DNA of 64,000 nt from positions 124,001 through 188,000 of the forward strand of contig CAYGUA010000006.1 of the NCBI GenBank assembly GCA_964353015.1, given 5' to 3'. The translations under genes were made by a program, and so were the position numbers. The notes under the pieces are model-generated. The model worked only from the letters and a program-made list of their open reading frames with translations. It had not been told where the DNA came from and made no database searches. The stretch is from JAMZMI01 sp964353015 (GTDB taxonomy: Bacteria > Bacteroidota > Bacteroidia > Cytophagales > Cyclobacteriaceae). Positions 35,398 to 45,219 of this stretch are shown piece after piece (positions within the stretch are counted from its first letter, which is position 1; each line of letters begins with the position of its first letter).

Positions 35398-36393
35398 TTA
35401 TAATATTTTTTTATAGCTATTCAGGTTGGTTTGCAAGCTGATAAAGTTAGCTCCGCCAGCCGCATGATACTTGGCTCTGGCATACCTGAATCTAATTCTT
35501 TTAATTCCAACAGAAAATCCATAGGACAATCCTGCACCACCAGCAGTTTCATCCAGTTTCAATTCTTGCCTTCTCAGATGATTATATCCCAATTGAAACT
35601 GAATGGCATCATTAAGGATGAGCTCCGTACCAATATTGACTCGGCGAAGCATTTTATCGACATACGCCGAAGTTCTGGATGTTTGCGCCTGATTTTCCTG
35701 TTTAAAAACAAGATTTTCTTCAACCAGATTATATGTGGTAAATGTGAATCTGAATGGCATGTATTCCGGCTTGATCGTGACACCCATCTGCACATCAAAT
35801 GGCAGTTGAGAATTTGCTGCCTGGAAATAATCATTAAATCTGAACCCGAAATTTTTGAAGGCCAGAGCAAATGTGATGTCATTATTTGGCACGCGATATA
35901 TTCCACCTAAATCAAAGACCATAGCTGAGGTAGAATAACTGTCAATTGCGCTCTGAGTAAATTTCATATTCACGCCAAAGGAAAAAGGACCTGCCTGACG
36001 GCTTTTTCCAATTACAAGTACATAATCATTGGCTGTAAACGAGCCAATGTCATTTCCAGAAGGATCTGTTTCCACAAAATCGCCATATGATAAATATGTC
36101 AATCCAATAGCCATAGGTCCAATTTTACCAAAACTGCCATAATAGGCTCCAGAAAAGACATTGATATCTGCAAAATATGGATTGTAATTAAAAGCGATAT
36201 CACCCAATGCCACTGAATCTAAAACGGCAGGATTATTCATAAACTGCATCAGTTCACCATCTGCCAACGATACCATCGTGCCGCCTAGCGCCGCACTTCT
36301 GGTACCAGAAGGAAGCTCCAACGCCTGGTACTGACCAAACTGAGCATGGGTGCTGAATGTCAGCAACAGTAATATGAAAGAAAGGTATCTCAA
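35398..36393 (-). CDS. porQ: Type IX secretion system protein PorQ
   Basis: The 331-residue protein has a signal peptide (MRYLSFILLLLTFSTHA, cleaved before Q) and the outer-membrane beta-barrel pattern of the PorV/PorQ family, starting LELPSGTRSAALGGTMVS and continuing FNYNPYFADINVFSGAYYG. PorQ, with PorZ, is part of the attachment complex that handles type IX cargo at the cell surface. It lies between lon and hslU, abutting the lon stop and 2 bases before hslU. The T9SS itself implies gliding and/or secreted hydrolases in this organism. Confidence 0.85.
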   Translation of the reverse strand: MRYLSFILLLLTFSTHAQFGQYQALELPSGTRSAALGGTMVSLADGELMQFMNNPAVLDSVALGDIAFNYNPYFADINVFSGAYYGSFGKIGPMAIGLTYLSYGDFVETDPSGNDIGSFTANDYVLVIGKSRQAGPFSFGVNMKFTQSAIDSYSTSAMVFDLGGIYRVPNNDITFALAFKNFGFRFNDYFQAANSQLPFDVQMGVTIKPEYMPFRFTFTTYNLVEENLVFKQENQAQTSRTSAYVDKMLRRVNIGTELILNDAIQFQLGYNHLRRQELKLDETAGGAGLSYGFSVGIKRIRFRYARAKYHAAGGANFISLQTNLNSYKKIL

Positions 36394-38862
36394 TCAGTTA
36401 GTTTTTGCTTCCGGAATGATGAATTCGATTGGTTTTGCCGCTTTTTGCTTCAACAACGCAATATCAAGCACTTGTTGTACATTCTCTACATAATGTATTT
36501 TTAAGTCTTTGATATACTGCGGATTGATCTCTTCTATATCACGACTATTACGCTCGCACATGATGATCTCCTTGATACCTGCTCGTTTCGCAGCAAGAAT
36601 TTTTTCTTTGATTCCACCCACAGGAAGTACTTTCCCACGAAGAGTGATTTCTCCTGTCATGGCAAGCTTTTTCAAAATCATCCTTTGTGTGAAAACAGAT
36701 GCCAAAGCTGTGAGCATAGTAATACCAGCTGAAGGACCATCTTTTGGAATCGCTCCGGCAGGCACGTGTACGTGCAGGTCATAATGATCAAAAATCAAAT
36801 GATTAATATCCAAACTTTCAGCATTTGACTTTAAGTAAGAAAGTGCTGTCATGGCTGATTCTTTCATCACATCACCAAGCTGGCCTGAAAGCGTAAGCTT
36901 TCCTTTTCCTCGACTTAGACTTGCTTCAATGTAAAGAATATCTCCACCTGAAGGTGTCCAGGCCAAACCAGTTGCTACTCCTGGCAATTTATTGTCCTCA
37001 TAATATTCTTTATCAAAAATTTCAGGACCGAGTATTTTTCGGATTTGATCCTGATCGATTTTATTTTCATGTTCCTGCTCCATAGCGATGGATTTGGCAA
37101 CATTTCTAACTACCGATGCAACTTTCCTTTCCAGATTTCTAACTCCAGACTCACGGGTGTAGTCATTGATTAATTTTTCTACAGCGGCCTTTTCAAAAGT
37201 GATATCCTTCAATTTCAATCCATGTTCCTCCCGCTGCTTTGGAATAAGATGCTTTTTGGCGATTTCCACTTTTTCTTCAAGTGTATAACCAGTAATATCA
37301 ATGATTTCCATCCTATCTCTTAATGGTGGCTGAATGGTATCCAATGAATTGGCTGTAGCAATAAACAACACCTTTGACAGGTCATAATCAACTTCAAGAT
37401 AGTTGTCCTTAAAAGCATTGTTTTGCTCTGGATCAAGTACTTCAAGCAAAGCAGAAGATGGATCACCCCTAAAATCTGAGCTCACCTTATCGATTTCATC
37501 CAAAATGAAAACTGGATTGGATGAACCCGATTTTTTCAGATTCTGAATCACCTTACCGGGCATTGCGCCGATATAGGTTTTTCTATGTCCGCGAATCTCC
37601 GCTTCATCATGCACTCCTCCCAGAGACATTCGGACGTATTTCCTATTCAATGCTTCAGCTATAGATTTTCCTAAAGAAGTCTTACCAACTCCAGGAGGGC
37701 CATAAAGACATAAAATCGGGCCTTTCAAATCATTTTTCAGTTTCCTTACTGCCAGATATTCAAGAATTCTTTCTTTTACTTTATCCAGACCGAAATGATC
37801 TTTATCTAAAATTTTCTTTGCTCGATTCAGGTCAAAGTTGTCCTCGGTCACTTCGCCCCAAGGCAAGTCCACCAATAACTCAGCATAATTCAAAGCAACT
37901 GGATATTCGGCAGAAGCAGGATTCATTCGCCCGATTTTATCGAGTTCCTTGTGAAAATGTTTTTTAACTTCTTCGCTCCACAATTTATCTTTTGCGCGAA
38001 GACGCAAGCTCTTCACTTCCTGATCTGTTCCGTCCTGCCCAAGTTCGTCTTGCAATACTTTCATTTGCTGACGCAAATAATAATCTCGCTGCTGTTGATC
38101 TATGTCAGAGTGAACTTTCGATGCTATTTCCATTTTCAACTCCAACACTTGAATATCGCGCATCATGAATTGCAGCAATTTTTCGGCGCGCTTCTTGGAA
38201 TCTCCAATTTCTAGCAATGTCTGTTTTTCAGCCACCTCCGCATTGATATTTGACGATAAAAAGTGCGTAAGAAACACATGATTATCTATGTTTTTCAAGG
38301 CTTCATGAGCTTCTTTAGGAATCTCAGGATTTAATTTGAGCACTTTATTTGCAGCTTCTTTTAGGGACTGCACAATTACTTTTGAATCCTCTTTAGATAT
38401 CTCACCTTCATCTTTTAGGACTTCATATCGAGCTTTGATAAATGGCTCATCTTGAATGCCTTCCGTCAGTTTTATTCTGTTTTGTCCTTGTATGATGATT
38501 GTGGTATTTCCATCTGGCAGTACCAACATCTTTATGATTTTAGCCACACATCCGATACCGAACAAGTCTTTGAATGTGGGTTCTTCTATCTTGTTCTTTT
38601 GAGCAACAACCCCAATGATACGATTTCCTTTATATGCTTTCTTTACAAGCTTGATTGATTTGGTGCGACCAACGGTAATTGGCAAAATCACTCCAGGAAA
38701 TAGGACCGTATTTTTTATTGGTAAAATAGCCAGTTCATCAGGAAAATCTTTTTCATCCAATGTGCCGCCACTTTGAATCGTTTCTATATGAATCATTTCT
38801 CCAGATTCATCGTCAACAAGGTTTGAAACTATTATGGGATTTTTAGATTTGCTTTTATACAT
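36394..38862 (-). CDS. lon: Lon endopeptidase La
   Basis: The 822-residue protein is a complete LonA: N-terminal substrate-binding LAN domain (about 40-240), a coiled-coil region, the AAA+ domain with Walker A GPPGVGKT near residues 383-392, and the C-terminal peptidase with catalytic dyad S711 (KDGPSAG) and K754 (GGIKEKILAAK). It degrades misfolded and regulatory proteins in the cytoplasm. It leads the lon-porQ-hslU operon, which pairs two cytoplasmic proteases with a secretion component. No heat-shock promoter could be identified in the 154 bases upstream. Confidence 0.95.
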   Translation of the reverse strand: MYKSKSKNPIIVSNLVDDESGEMIHIETIQSGGTLDEKDFPDELAILPIKNTVLFPGVILPITVGRTKSIKLVKKAYKGNRIIGVVAQKNKIEEPTFKDLFGIGCVAKIIKMLVLPDGNTTIIIQGQNRIKLTEGIQDEPFIKARYEVLKDEGEISKEDSKVIVQSLKEAANKVLKLNPEIPKEAHEALKNIDNHVFLTHFLSSNINAEVAEKQTLLEIGDSKKRAEKLLQFMMRDIQVLELKMEIASKVHSDIDQQQRDYYLRQQMKVLQDELGQDGTDQEVKSLRLRAKDKLWSEEVKKHFHKELDKIGRMNPASAEYPVALNYAELLVDLPWGEVTEDNFDLNRAKKILDKDHFGLDKVKERILEYLAVRKLKNDLKGPILCLYGPPGVGKTSLGKSIAEALNRKYVRMSLGGVHDEAEIRGHRKTYIGAMPGKVIQNLKKSGSSNPVFILDEIDKVSSDFRGDPSSALLEVLDPEQNNAFKDNYLEVDYDLSKVLFIATANSLDTIQPPLRDRMEIIDITGYTLEEKVEIAKKHLIPKQREEHGLKLKDITFEKAAVEKLINDYTRESGVRNLERKVASVVRNVAKSIAMEQEHENKIDQDQIRKILGPEIFDKEYYEDNKLPGVATGLAWTPSGGDILYIEASLSRGKGKLTLSGQLGDVMKESAMTALSYLKSNAESLDINHLIFDHYDLHVHVPAGAIPKDGPSAGITMLTALASVFTQRMILKKLAMTGEITLRGKVLPVGGIKEKILAAKRAGIKEIIMCERNSRDIEEINPQYIKDLKIHYVENVQQVLDIALLKQKAAKPIEFIIPEAKTN

Positions 38863-39016
38863 AAGAATGCGTCAAATTGGCAGACCATTGCCTCAAAATT
38901 GGTCATTTAATTGTAGCCGGGTAAAGGTTCAATAGCTATGCCAAATTAGTTATGGTAGATCAAAACATATTATCTTTAGCCAGAATTATACAGGTGTCTG
39001 TCGAAAAGACATATTT

Positions 39017-41065
39017 ATGAATAAAGTTGTTGTGCGCATCATACCACTGGCATTATTTGCCTTATGCTGGATAGGTAACTTATCCGCACAGGACACTTCT
39101 ATCAAGCGAACAACTAAGCAATTCAGGGTAGACTCTCTGCCTTCAAATATTGACCTCAATATTTACAATTTCTATAATATCAATCGGGTTCCACATTATT
39201 ACAATAAGATGGAAATGGATATGATACAGAAATATGAACGCAATGGTGATTGGGAAAATCTATATTATGCCATGCAGAATTATGTGAGCAAATTCGGAGT
39301 TCAAAATTTCTATAAAGATACCCGCATGATTTGGCGACTTGCTAAACTCACTGAACTCTATGGTGATTTTGAGGAAGCCAGGGATTTATATAGACTCGTG
39401 CTTAGACATCATCATACCGGAATTGACATCAAGGAAATAGAAATTTATTACGATTCACTCAATAACCAAGAAGCTCAGATCTATGTCCCGCTTGACTATT
39501 ATTATGAATTAGTCGAATACCGCAAGTTGATTGATACCCTTAGACCGCCACGAGGTGTATTACTCAATATGGGCGCAGAAATCAATAGCTCCTATGCGGA
39601 TTATGGCCCTTCACTCAACGTGATGAATAATGTCTTACTTTTTACATCACAAAGAAATGAACTCGACTTGACTGTAAGAAAAAAGGCAAATGAAGATCTG
39701 TTTTTCAGTAAAAAAGATGAATATGGGAATTGGTCAAAGGCTCAAGAATTTTCACAAATCAACTCCCGATATAATGAAGGTTCAGCTTTCCTATCCAAAG
39801 ACGGCAAGACCATTTATTTTTCAAGATGTGATTGTCTGGATTGCTATGGCGATTGTGATTTGTTTAGTGCCAAATTACAACCCGATAGCACCTGGGCAGA
39901 AGTAGAAAACCTGGGAACCAATGTCAATAGCCTAAGCTGGGATTCGCATCCTTCCCTTTCACACAGTGAAGACACCTTATATTTTGCTTCAGATAGGCTT
40001 GGTGGATTTGGACTCTCTGATATTTATTTCACTTATAAAATGAAAAATGGCAATTGGTCTCCTGCTCAAAATGTTGGCCCAATTATCAATACGCGCCACA
40101 ATGATGTAAGCCCATTTTACCATCCGGTTTACGACATTCTGTATTTCAGTTCCAATGGACAGCTTTACAATTTCGGAGAATTTGATATTTATAAATCACA
40201 CAGGATAGATGGCCAGTGGAGTGAGCCTTATAACATTGGCCCTTTGGTGAATGGACAGGGAAGTGAATTTTATTTTACGATAGATGCGGAATCAGAATTA
40301 CTTTTTTATGCGCGCTCTATCACCCGGGATATTGGCAAGCAGGATTTATATTCTTTTCCATTGCCCATGGAGGCGCAACCTCTGGCTACTACTCGCGTAA
40401 CCGGATCACTCACTGACAACCTGACAGGACAGCCATTCAAAGGGATTGTTTCCATAATTGATCTTGACGGAGGTATTGAAGTAGCTCCCAGATTCCTGAA
40501 ACCTGATGGATCTTTTGAATTTAACTTGATTGACAAGAGGAATTATCTTTTGGTGATTCAAGGTGATGACTTTTTTAGAATAGAAGATTCATTTTTTCTA
40601 GATGGACCAGCTGAGTTAAAACGTGTCACTGAGCCATTGTCAAGCCGGGTTAAATTTGAATCAATAGAATTTGACATGAGTAGATCAGAACTCAAGCAGG
40701 AAATGTATTCTGACTTAAATAAGATTGTAAATTTCCTGTATGACAACCCGACCTTCCGGTTGAAAATATCCGGTCACACTGACTCATTTGGTTCTGCAGA
40801 ATTCAATTTGCAGCTATCAAAAGACCGGGCAAAAAACATCCATGATTATGTTGTCGATTTTGCTGGTGTAGAACCAGAAAGAGTAAGTTGGGAAGGATAT
40901 GGAAGTACACAGCCGATCGTACAAGAAGTTACTGAAGCAGATAAAGCCTTGAACAGGCGAGTTGAGTTTGAAATCTACCGACCTGCTCCTCCCGTGCCTC
41001 AGGATGAAGCCCCAATTAGTCCAGCTGATACACTAGATTTGCGACCTACTCCAAAGAAAAATTAG
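39017..41065 (+). CDS. OmpA family protein with PD40 repeats
   Basis: The 682-residue protein has a signal peptide (cleavage near SAQ, residues 23-25) and an N-terminal helical TPR-like region (60-190). A series of PD40/WD40-like beta-propeller repeats (about 190-430) follows, including KDGKTIYFSRCDC and EDTLYFASDRLGGFG. Next come a carboxypeptidase-regulatory-like beta sandwich (455-520) and a C-terminal OmpA peptidoglycan-binding domain (about 545-660, with the SGHTDSFGSAEFN motif). The layout matches the Bacteroidota outer-membrane proteins often linked to type IX secretion (PorE-like). Its end overlaps the convergent rseP by 4 bases. Confidence 0.85.
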   Translation: MNKVVVRIIPLALFALCWIGNLSAQDTSIKRTTKQFRVDSLPSNIDLNIYNFYNINRVPHYYNKMEMDMIQKYERNGDWENLYYAMQNYVSKFGVQNFYKDTRMIWRLAKLTELYGDFEEARDLYRLVLRHHHTGIDIKEIEIYYDSLNNQEAQIYVPLDYYYELVEYRKLIDTLRPPRGVLLNMGAEINSSYADYGPSLNVMNNVLLFTSQRNELDLTVRKKANEDLFFSKKDEYGNWSKAQEFSQINSRYNEGSAFLSKDGKTIYFSRCDCLDCYGDCDLFSAKLQPDSTWAEVENLGTNVNSLSWDSHPSLSHSEDTLYFASDRLGGFGLSDIYFTYKMKNGNWSPAQNVGPIINTRHNDVSPFYHPVYDILYFSSNGQLYNFGEFDIYKSHRIDGQWSEPYNIGPLVNGQGSEFYFTIDAESELLFYARSITRDIGKQDLYSFPLPMEAQPLATTRVTGSLTDNLTGQPFKGIVSIIDLDGGIEVAPRFLKPDGSFEFNLIDKRNYLLVIQGDDFFRIEDSFFLDGPAELKRVTEPLSSRVKFESIEFDMSRSELKQEMYSDLNKIVNFLYDNPTFRLKISGHTDSFGSAEFNLQLSKDRAKNIHDYVVDFAGVEPERVSWEGYGSTQPIVQEVTEADKALNRRVEFEIYRPAPPVPQDEAPISPADTLDLRPTPKKN

Positions 41066-42369
41066 AATAGTTTATAAACGTCATTTAAAATGGCATAACT
41101 CATGATCGCGAGCAAAAGGATCATCCCTACTTTTTGAGCATTCTCCAGAAATTTATCTGATGGTCTTCTTCCAGAAACCATTTCGTAAGTCAAGAACATT
41201 ACGTGACCGCCATCCAATGCAGGAATTGGTAAGAAATTCATAAAGGCAAGGATCATTGAAAGTAAACCTGTCACTTCCCAAAAACGATTCCAATCCCATG
41301 TTCCACCAAATATTTTTGCAATACCAATTGGGCCGGCAAGTGATTTTGAAGGAGACACATCACCAGAAAACATTTTTCCAAAGGCAACAATATTGTGCCA
41401 TACAGTGCCAACCGCCTTTTCGGTACCAATGATCATAGATTGACCCAAGCCATATTTCACGTATTCATTTTCCATTGTGAATTCTGCAACAAATCCCAAC
41501 GTAGCATCTTCATTGACGACAAAGTTTAATTCCACTGGATTGCCACTTCTGGAAACTACGGCTGATATTTCCTTTCCAGCCAAAGTATCCATATTGGCTT
41601 TAAACTCATGATAAAAGGAAATAGGGTTTCCATTAATAGAAGAGAAAACATCTCCATCTTCCAAACCGCCTTGAGATGCTGCTGATTTAGAAGTGACTTC
41701 CTTAACTCTGAAAGGCATTCTTGGCTTTATGAAAGCAGCCTTATTGTCTGAGAATTTCTCTAGAAAATCATTTGGAATGTCGACCCTTAAAGTTTGATCA
41801 TTTCTCCTTACTGTAAAATAACCATCCGTTGAAAGTAGAACTTCCGGACTAATCAAATCGCTAAATTTATCATAATCACGCCCACTGATATTCACGATTC
41901 TGTCGCCTGATTGCAAACCAATCTCCTGACCCAATTCTAATGACTCAATTCCGTACTTATCAATCTCAGATTTTGGAATGTAAGATTCTCCATTAACAAA
42001 AACCAAAGCAATAAATATCACAATACCTGTGATCACATTCACAATAATCCCACCCATCATTACGATGAGTCTTTGCCATGCCGGCTTAGATCGAAACTCC
42101 CAAGGCTGGGGCTCTGCACTCATGGCTTCACTATCAAGTGATTCATCGATCATACCCGAGATTTTCACAAATCCTCCCAATGGTATTGCACCTATTGAAT
42201 ATTCAGTCTCTCCAAATTGCTTTCCCCAAATTTTTGGTGGAAATCCAATCGAGTATTTTTCCACTCGCATTCCAAAAGCCTTGGCCGCCAATAAATGACC
42301 CAACTCGTGCAAACCAACTAAAATCGAAAGCCCAAGTATTAATTGGGCTGCCATGATAATTCCTTCCAT
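41062..42369 (-). CDS. rseP: Site-2 intramembrane metalloprotease RseP
   Basis: The 435-residue membrane protease has zinc motif HELGH (H21, E22, H25) in its first membrane segment and the third ligand in FLPIPALDGGH (about 383-392). Periplasmic PDZ domains lie between (about 110-290). It cuts anti-sigma factors within the membrane after a first cut outside, releasing the sigma factor, and may also process signal-peptide remnants. Its substrate in this genome is unknown; the ECF/anti-sigma pair at 24682-26005 is one candidate. It overlaps the dxr stop by one base. Confidence 0.93.
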   Translation of the reverse strand: MEGIIMAAQLILGLSILVGLHELGHLLAAKAFGMRVEKYSIGFPPKIWGKQFGETEYSIGAIPLGGFVKISGMIDESLDSEAMSAEPQPWEFRSKPAWQRLIVMMGGIIVNVITGIVIFIALVFVNGESYIPKSEIDKYGIESLELGQEIGLQSGDRIVNISGRDYDKFSDLISPEVLLSTDGYFTVRRNDQTLRVDIPNDFLEKFSDNKAAFIKPRMPFRVKEVTSKSAASQGGLEDGDVFSSINGNPISFYHEFKANMDTLAGKEISAVVSRSGNPVELNFVVNEDATLGFVAEFTMENEYVKYGLGQSMIIGTEKAVGTVWHNIVAFGKMFSGDVSPSKSLAGPIGIAKIFGGTWDWNRFWEVTGLLSMILAFMNFLPIPALDGGHVMFLTYEMVSGRRPSDKFLENAQKVGMILLLAIMSYAILNDVYKLF

Positions 42370-43535
42370 TATGATATAATTTCTTTCGCTTTGATTCTTG
42401 TAAGCTTATCCGTATTCACAAAATCTTCCAAATTCGGTTCGCGAATATAGTCTACCTTTTCGAGGCATTCGGCGATGACTTCTGATATTTGTAAAAAACC
42501 AACATTATCCTTTAAAAATTCCGCAACCGCAACTTCATTGGCTGCATTAAGGATACAAGGCATATTTCCTCCCTTTTCAATGGCATTATAAGCAAGCTGA
42601 AGGTTTTGAAATGTTGCCAAATCTGGCTTCTCGAAAGTCAATTCCGGATAATTCATAAAGTCAAATCTTGGAAAATCTGACTTCAATCTCTCAGGGTATC
42701 CTATAGCAAACTGAATGGGAATACGCATGTCGGGTAATCCGAGTTGCGCTTTTATAGAACCGTCCTCAAATTGAACCATAGAATGTATGATTGATTGCGG
42801 ATGCACTACAACTTCAATTTTCTCTAATCCAACACCAAAAAGCCATTTTGCCTCAATCACTTCAAGTCCTTTGTTCATAAGGGTTGCTGAATCAATCGTG
42901 ATTTTCGCTCCCATATCCCAATTTGGATGTTTAAGAGCCTGCTCCTTCTTTATATTGACAAGTTGATCTCGCTTCTTTCCTCGGAAAGGCCCTCCTGAAG
43001 CGGTTAAAATAATTTTTTCTATTGGGTTTTGAAATTCCCCAACCAGACATTGAAAAATAGCTGAATGCTCTGAATCAACTGGCAAAATGTTAACCCCTTT
43101 TTCCATCGCTAATCTCGTCACCAACTCTCCAGCCACAACGAGTGTTTCCTTGTTAGCCAAGGCAATTGTTTTGCCTGCTTCAATAGCATTGATAGTTGGT
43201 CGCAAACCCGAATAGCCCACAAGAGCTGTAAGCACCAAATCAACACTTTCCATCTCCACTACAGATGCCAAGGCATTTTCACCTGAATAAACTTTTATAT
43301 CCAAAGGATTTAATGCTGCAAAAACTTTGTCATAAAGCAAATCATTGCCAATTACCACCGTATTTGGGCGATAGTTTGCAGCTTGAGCAATCAATAAATC
43401 GGCATTATTTTGAGCTGTAATAACTTCAACAGAAAACCTGTCCGGATGGCGGGACACAACATCCAAAGTCTGCGTGCCAATTGATCCTGTAGATCCTAAA
43501 ATCGCAATTCCTTTTTTCTCAATATCTCTATTCAC
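42369..43535 (-). CDS. dxr: 1-deoxy-D-xylulose 5-phosphate reductoisomerase
   Basis: The 388-residue enzyme shows the NADPH-binding start GILGSTGSIGTQTLDVV, then NKETLV, the metal/substrate motif PVDSEHSA, ILTASGGPF, and NHPNWDMGAKITIDSATLMNKGLE-type substrate-loop residues. It makes MEP from DXP in the non-mevalonate isoprenoid pathway and is the target of fosmidomycin. It sits between the GH3 gene (17-base gap) and rseP (1-base overlap), an arrangement seen in many Bacteroidota. Undecaprenyl and quinone supply depend on this pathway. Confidence 0.95.
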   Translation of the reverse strand: MNRDIEKKGIAILGSTGSIGTQTLDVVSRHPDRFSVEVITAQNNADLLIAQAANYRPNTVVIGNDLLYDKVFAALNPLDIKVYSGENALASVVEMESVDLVLTALVGYSGLRPTINAIEAGKTIALANKETLVVAGELVTRLAMEKGVNILPVDSEHSAIFQCLVGEFQNPIEKIILTASGGPFRGKKRDQLVNIKKEQALKHPNWDMGAKITIDSATLMNKGLEVIEAKWLFGVGLEKIEVVVHPQSIIHSMVQFEDGSIKAQLGLPDMRIPIQFAIGYPERLKSDFPRFDFMNYPELTFEKPDLATFQNLQLAYNAIEKGGNMPCILNAANEVAVAEFLKDNVGFLQISEVIAECLEKVDYIREPNLEDFVNTDKLTRIKAKEIIS

Positions 43536-43552
43536 TGATTCTTAGATCTATT

Positions 43553-45049
43553 TTATTTCAAAAAATTAATTAGCTGATCGGCAATTTTTCGATCATTGGA
43601 AAGTCTGGGTACTTTGTTTTGCCCACCAAGCTTTCCTATGGATTTCATGTATCCAATAAAAGCACTGTTTTTCAATTCCTTAATTTCCAATGGCCTTAAA
43701 ATAGCACCTGAAATCAAATCATCGTAATAAGTATTTCTTTTTCGCAATTGTTCATCCAACTCAGCCTGAAAGGCAACTATATCTTTTGGCCTATTTGCAA
43801 ACTCGACATACCATTCATGTAGCGGAAGGCCATTTACTGGTGTAACATTTGGTGCTACTGTAAATTCAACAATTTCAGTTTCGGGGTACTTCACACAAGT
43901 TTCCCGCATCGCATTTTCAACTTCTTCTCCAATCACATGTTCTCCAAATGCTGAAATGAAATGCTTGATTCGTCCGGTTACCAAAAGCCTGTATGGATTT
44001 TTACTTACAAACTTGACTGTATCCCCAATGGAATAACCCCACAATCCTGCATTACTATTGATAATTAAAGCGTAGTTCACTCCAATATCAATTTGCTCCA
44101 AGGTCAATCTTCTCGGATTGGCTTCAAAATACTCATCCGCTGGAATGAATTCGAAGAAGATTCCACTATTGGCCAGCAATAAAAGTCCTTCTGCCGTTTG
44201 CGTATCTTGATATGCTATGAAACCTTCAGAAGCGGGATATGTTTCTATTGAATCAATTGTTTTCCCTATCGTTTCAAAAAGCTTCGCACGATATGGTTCG
44301 AAATTTACTCCTCCATAAACGAACATTGAGAAATTCGGAAAAATGTCCTTAATTGGCTTGCCTGTTTTGGCTTTTAACCGATCAAAATACATCTGCACCC
44401 AAGGAGGGATTCCTGAAATTAGCGACATATCCTGATTATAGGTTTCTTCCACAATCTGATCCACCTTAGCCTCCCAATCCTCAATACAGTTCGTTTCATA
44501 GCTGGGCATTTGATTTGTCCGCAAATAACCCGGCACATGATGATTGACAATGCCTGATAACCTGCCTGTGTAAATACCATGCTTTGAAGTCAAAGTAGGC
44601 GCACCTGAAAGAAAAATCAACTTGCCATCCAAATATTTTGATTTGCCTGTTTCATGAACGTAAGCCAAGAGGGCATTTCTTGCACTGTTGATATGATTTG
44701 GTATGGAATCTTTAGTAATTGGAATGTATTTGGTACCACTCGTAGTACCACTTGTTTTAGCGAAATAAGTCGGTTTTCCTGGCCAAAGCACATCGGATTC
44801 ACCTTCTAAAATTTTATTTACATAGGGCGAAAGACCTTCATAGTCTCTGATTGGAACCAGATTTTTAAAATCTTCATGTGTATTGATTTCTGAAAAACCA
44901 TGATCCTTACCAAAACTGGTATCAACAGCTGTTTTTGTGACTTGGCTTAAAATCTCTTTTTGATATTTCGGTGCATCAAGCGACCATTTTTTAGTCTCTT
45001 TGGCAATAAGGGCCGCAAAAGGCCGGGCAAGTACTGATCTGATCCCCAT
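43553..45049 (-). CDS. GH3 family acyl-acid-amido synthetase-like protein
   Basis: The 498-residue protein contains the GH3 adenylation motifs: FAKTSGTTSGTKYIPIT (ATP-binding loop), VYGGVNFEPYRAK, TYPASEGFIAYQ and GYSIGDTVKF. The GH3 superfamily adenylates a carboxylic acid and couples it to an amino acid or other amine, as in plant auxin and jasmonate conjugation. The bacterial substrate is unknown. It lies in a probable operon with dxr and rseP, separated by 17 bases, which is suggestive but not informative about substrate. The protein is cytoplasmic, with no signal peptide. Confidence 0.9.
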   Translation of the reverse strand: MGIRSVLARPFAALIAKETKKWSLDAPKYQKEILSQVTKTAVDTSFGKDHGFSEINTHEDFKNLVPIRDYEGLSPYVNKILEGESDVLWPGKPTYFAKTSGTTSGTKYIPITKDSIPNHINSARNALLAYVHETGKSKYLDGKLIFLSGAPTLTSKHGIYTGRLSGIVNHHVPGYLRTNQMPSYETNCIEDWEAKVDQIVEETYNQDMSLISGIPPWVQMYFDRLKAKTGKPIKDIFPNFSMFVYGGVNFEPYRAKLFETIGKTIDSIETYPASEGFIAYQDTQTAEGLLLLANSGIFFEFIPADEYFEANPRRLTLEQIDIGVNYALIINSNAGLWGYSIGDTVKFVSKNPYRLLVTGRIKHFISAFGEHVIGEEVENAMRETCVKYPETEIVEFTVAPNVTPVNGLPLHEWYVEFANRPKDIVAFQAELDEQLRKRNTYYDDLISGAILRPLEIKELKNSAFIGYMKSIGKLGGQNKVPRLSNDRKIADQLINFLK

Positions 45050-45219
45050 ATTTCCCTAAAATCGCTCAAAGTAAATCAAACGACACTCCAATTCCCAATA
45101 ACTAACCTTCGAGTTGTGAATGGTAAACCTTCTTCAAATTTTTAGTGTTTTTTAACGAATCCCAATGCTGTTTTTTCAGTTTAATAACGTGATTTGAATA
45201 TTACTTAAACTCCACCAAA

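Noticed and set aside
35431..35910. 159-codon forward ORF inside porQ
   Set aside because: It is fully antisense to porQ, shows no known motif and has no plausible start context; porQ has a signal peptide and family match.
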